This document shows positions 5,144 to 5,699 of a stretch of 5,699 nucleotides of DNA, one piece after another. Made by a program: the position numbers and the translations under genes. Each line of letters starts with the position of its first letter. Position 1 is the first letter of the stretch. Where the stretch lies: NCBI GenBank assembly GCA_022563625.1, contig JADFNA010000135.1, forward strand, positions 1 through 5,699, written 5' to 3'. Source of the DNA: Candidatus Zixiibacteriota bacterium (lineage in GTDB: Bacteria > Zixibacteria > MSB-5A5 > GN15 > JACZUZ01). The notes below the pieces were generated by a model that had not been told where the DNA came from, made no database searches, and worked only from the letters and a program-made list of their open reading frames with translations.

Positions 5144-5699
5144 TTACCAGTCTCGGCCCGGAGTTTCTCTCGGGCGTCACGGTACCACTTCAAATAATCG
5201 GCAAGTTTCTTTTCGCGGCCCACTTCGGACGGAAAATAGAGTTCTGTCCCGGCCAGTTCTTTTGGGAAGTACTCCTGATCAGTCAGCGCGTCGGGATGGT
5301 CATGCGCGTACTGATACTCCCTGCCGTAGCCCAGATTTTTCATCAGCTTTGTCGGGGCGTTTCTGATGTCCAGCGGTGTCGGCAATGAGCCGGAATCCGC
5401 GGCCATTTTTTGCGCTTTTTGCCAGGCCAGGTAGGCGCTGTTTGATTTTGGCGCGCAGGCCAAATAAATGACAAGCTGCGCGATAGCCAGTTCACCCTCG
5501 GGCGTTCCGAGCATATGATAGCTGTCACGCGCGGCCAGCGCCAGTAGCAACGCATTGGGATCGGCCAGCCCGATATCCTCGCTGGCAAAACGAATCAGGC
5601 GCCGCAAAATATACAGTGGCGCCTCGCCGCCGTCGATCATCCGCGCCAGCCAGTAGATGGCCGCATCGGGGTCGGAGCCCCGCATCGACTTGATGAATG
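5140..5699 (-). CDS. rarA: Replication-associated recombination protein A (RarA/MgsA), C-terminal part
   Basis: The gene enters from the right edge; about 186 residues are visible. The reading continues upstream of the internal ATG at 5685 as F-I-K-S-M-R-G-S-D-P-D-A-A, the conserved start of the RarA oligomerisation domain, so that ATG is not the gene start. Further family blocks are Y-W-L-A-R-M, R-R-L-I-R-F-A-S-E-D-I-G-L-A-D-P, P-E-G-E-L-A-I-A-Q, Y-L-A-C-A-P-K-S-N, L-P-T-P-L-D-I-R-N-A-P-T-K-L-M-K and G-Y-G-x-E-Y-Q-Y-A-H-D-H-P. RarA is a cytosolic AAA+ ATPase acting at stalled replication forks and at ssDNA ends with SSB; the ATPase half lies outside the window. The end is intact (stop at 5140-5142) and overlaps the next gene by ATGA, so both are probably one transcript ending at the terminator near 3761. 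Confidence 0.94.
   Translation of the reverse strand, partial: FIKSMRGSDPDAAIYWLARMIDGGEAPLYILRRLIRFASEDIGLADPNALLLALAARDSYHMLGTPEGELAIAQLVIYLACAPKSNSAYLAWQKAQKMAADSGSLPTPLDIRNAPTKLMKNLGYGREYQYAHDHPDALTDQEYFPKELAGTELYFPSEVGREKKLADYLKWYRDAREKLRAETGK

Noticed and set aside
1..5699. CRISPR array, tRNA, rRNA, transposase or toxin-antitoxin system
   Set aside because: No regularly spaced repeats, no cloverleaf-like segments, and no matching proteins in any plausible frame.

Overview
The window comes from a bacterium of about 50-55% G+C. Several points suggest, without proving, a member of the FCB superphylum or a related candidate phylum such as Zixibacteria. These are the secreted 'asparagine synthetase B-like' protein, the near absence of Shine-Dalgarno sites before most genes, and hairpin repeats that begin with GTAGGG. 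The assignment rests on recalled family resemblance only.

Layout, left to right. The left edge holds the first 15 codons of a minus-strand gene that looks like ruvX/yqgF. A 273-bp divergent region follows (47-319), with plausible promoters for both directions and a 15-bp perfect palindrome. Next is a compact plus-strand cluster: a short RmlC-type sugar epimerase (320-775), rmlB dTDP-glucose 4,6-dehydratase (772-1806, overlapping by ATGA) and rmlD-type dTDP-4-dehydrorhamnose reductase (1821-2726). These three would carry dTDP-glucose to dTDP-L-rhamnose or a related dTDP-6-deoxyhexose for surface polysaccharide. The thymidylyltransferase rmlA that should precede them in the pathway is not in the window.

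Downstream lies a single plus-strand gene for a secreted 285-residue protein of unknown family (2836-3693). It has its own candidate promoter, a strong GAGGAGG ribosome binding site and lower G+C than its neighbours. It is bracketed by two hairpin elements of the same type and orientation (2779-2803 and 3770-3792), which makes it look like an acquired or independently regulated gene.

The right part is a convergent minus-strand operon. The C-terminal part of rarA (mgsA) enters from the right edge and overlaps by ATGA a 439-codon gene for a secreted protein with one cysteine in a nucleophile-elbow-like setting. That transcript ends at a textbook intrinsic terminator (3761-3787) built from the second hairpin repeat. 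No tRNA, rRNA, CRISPR array, transposase gene or phage gene was seen.
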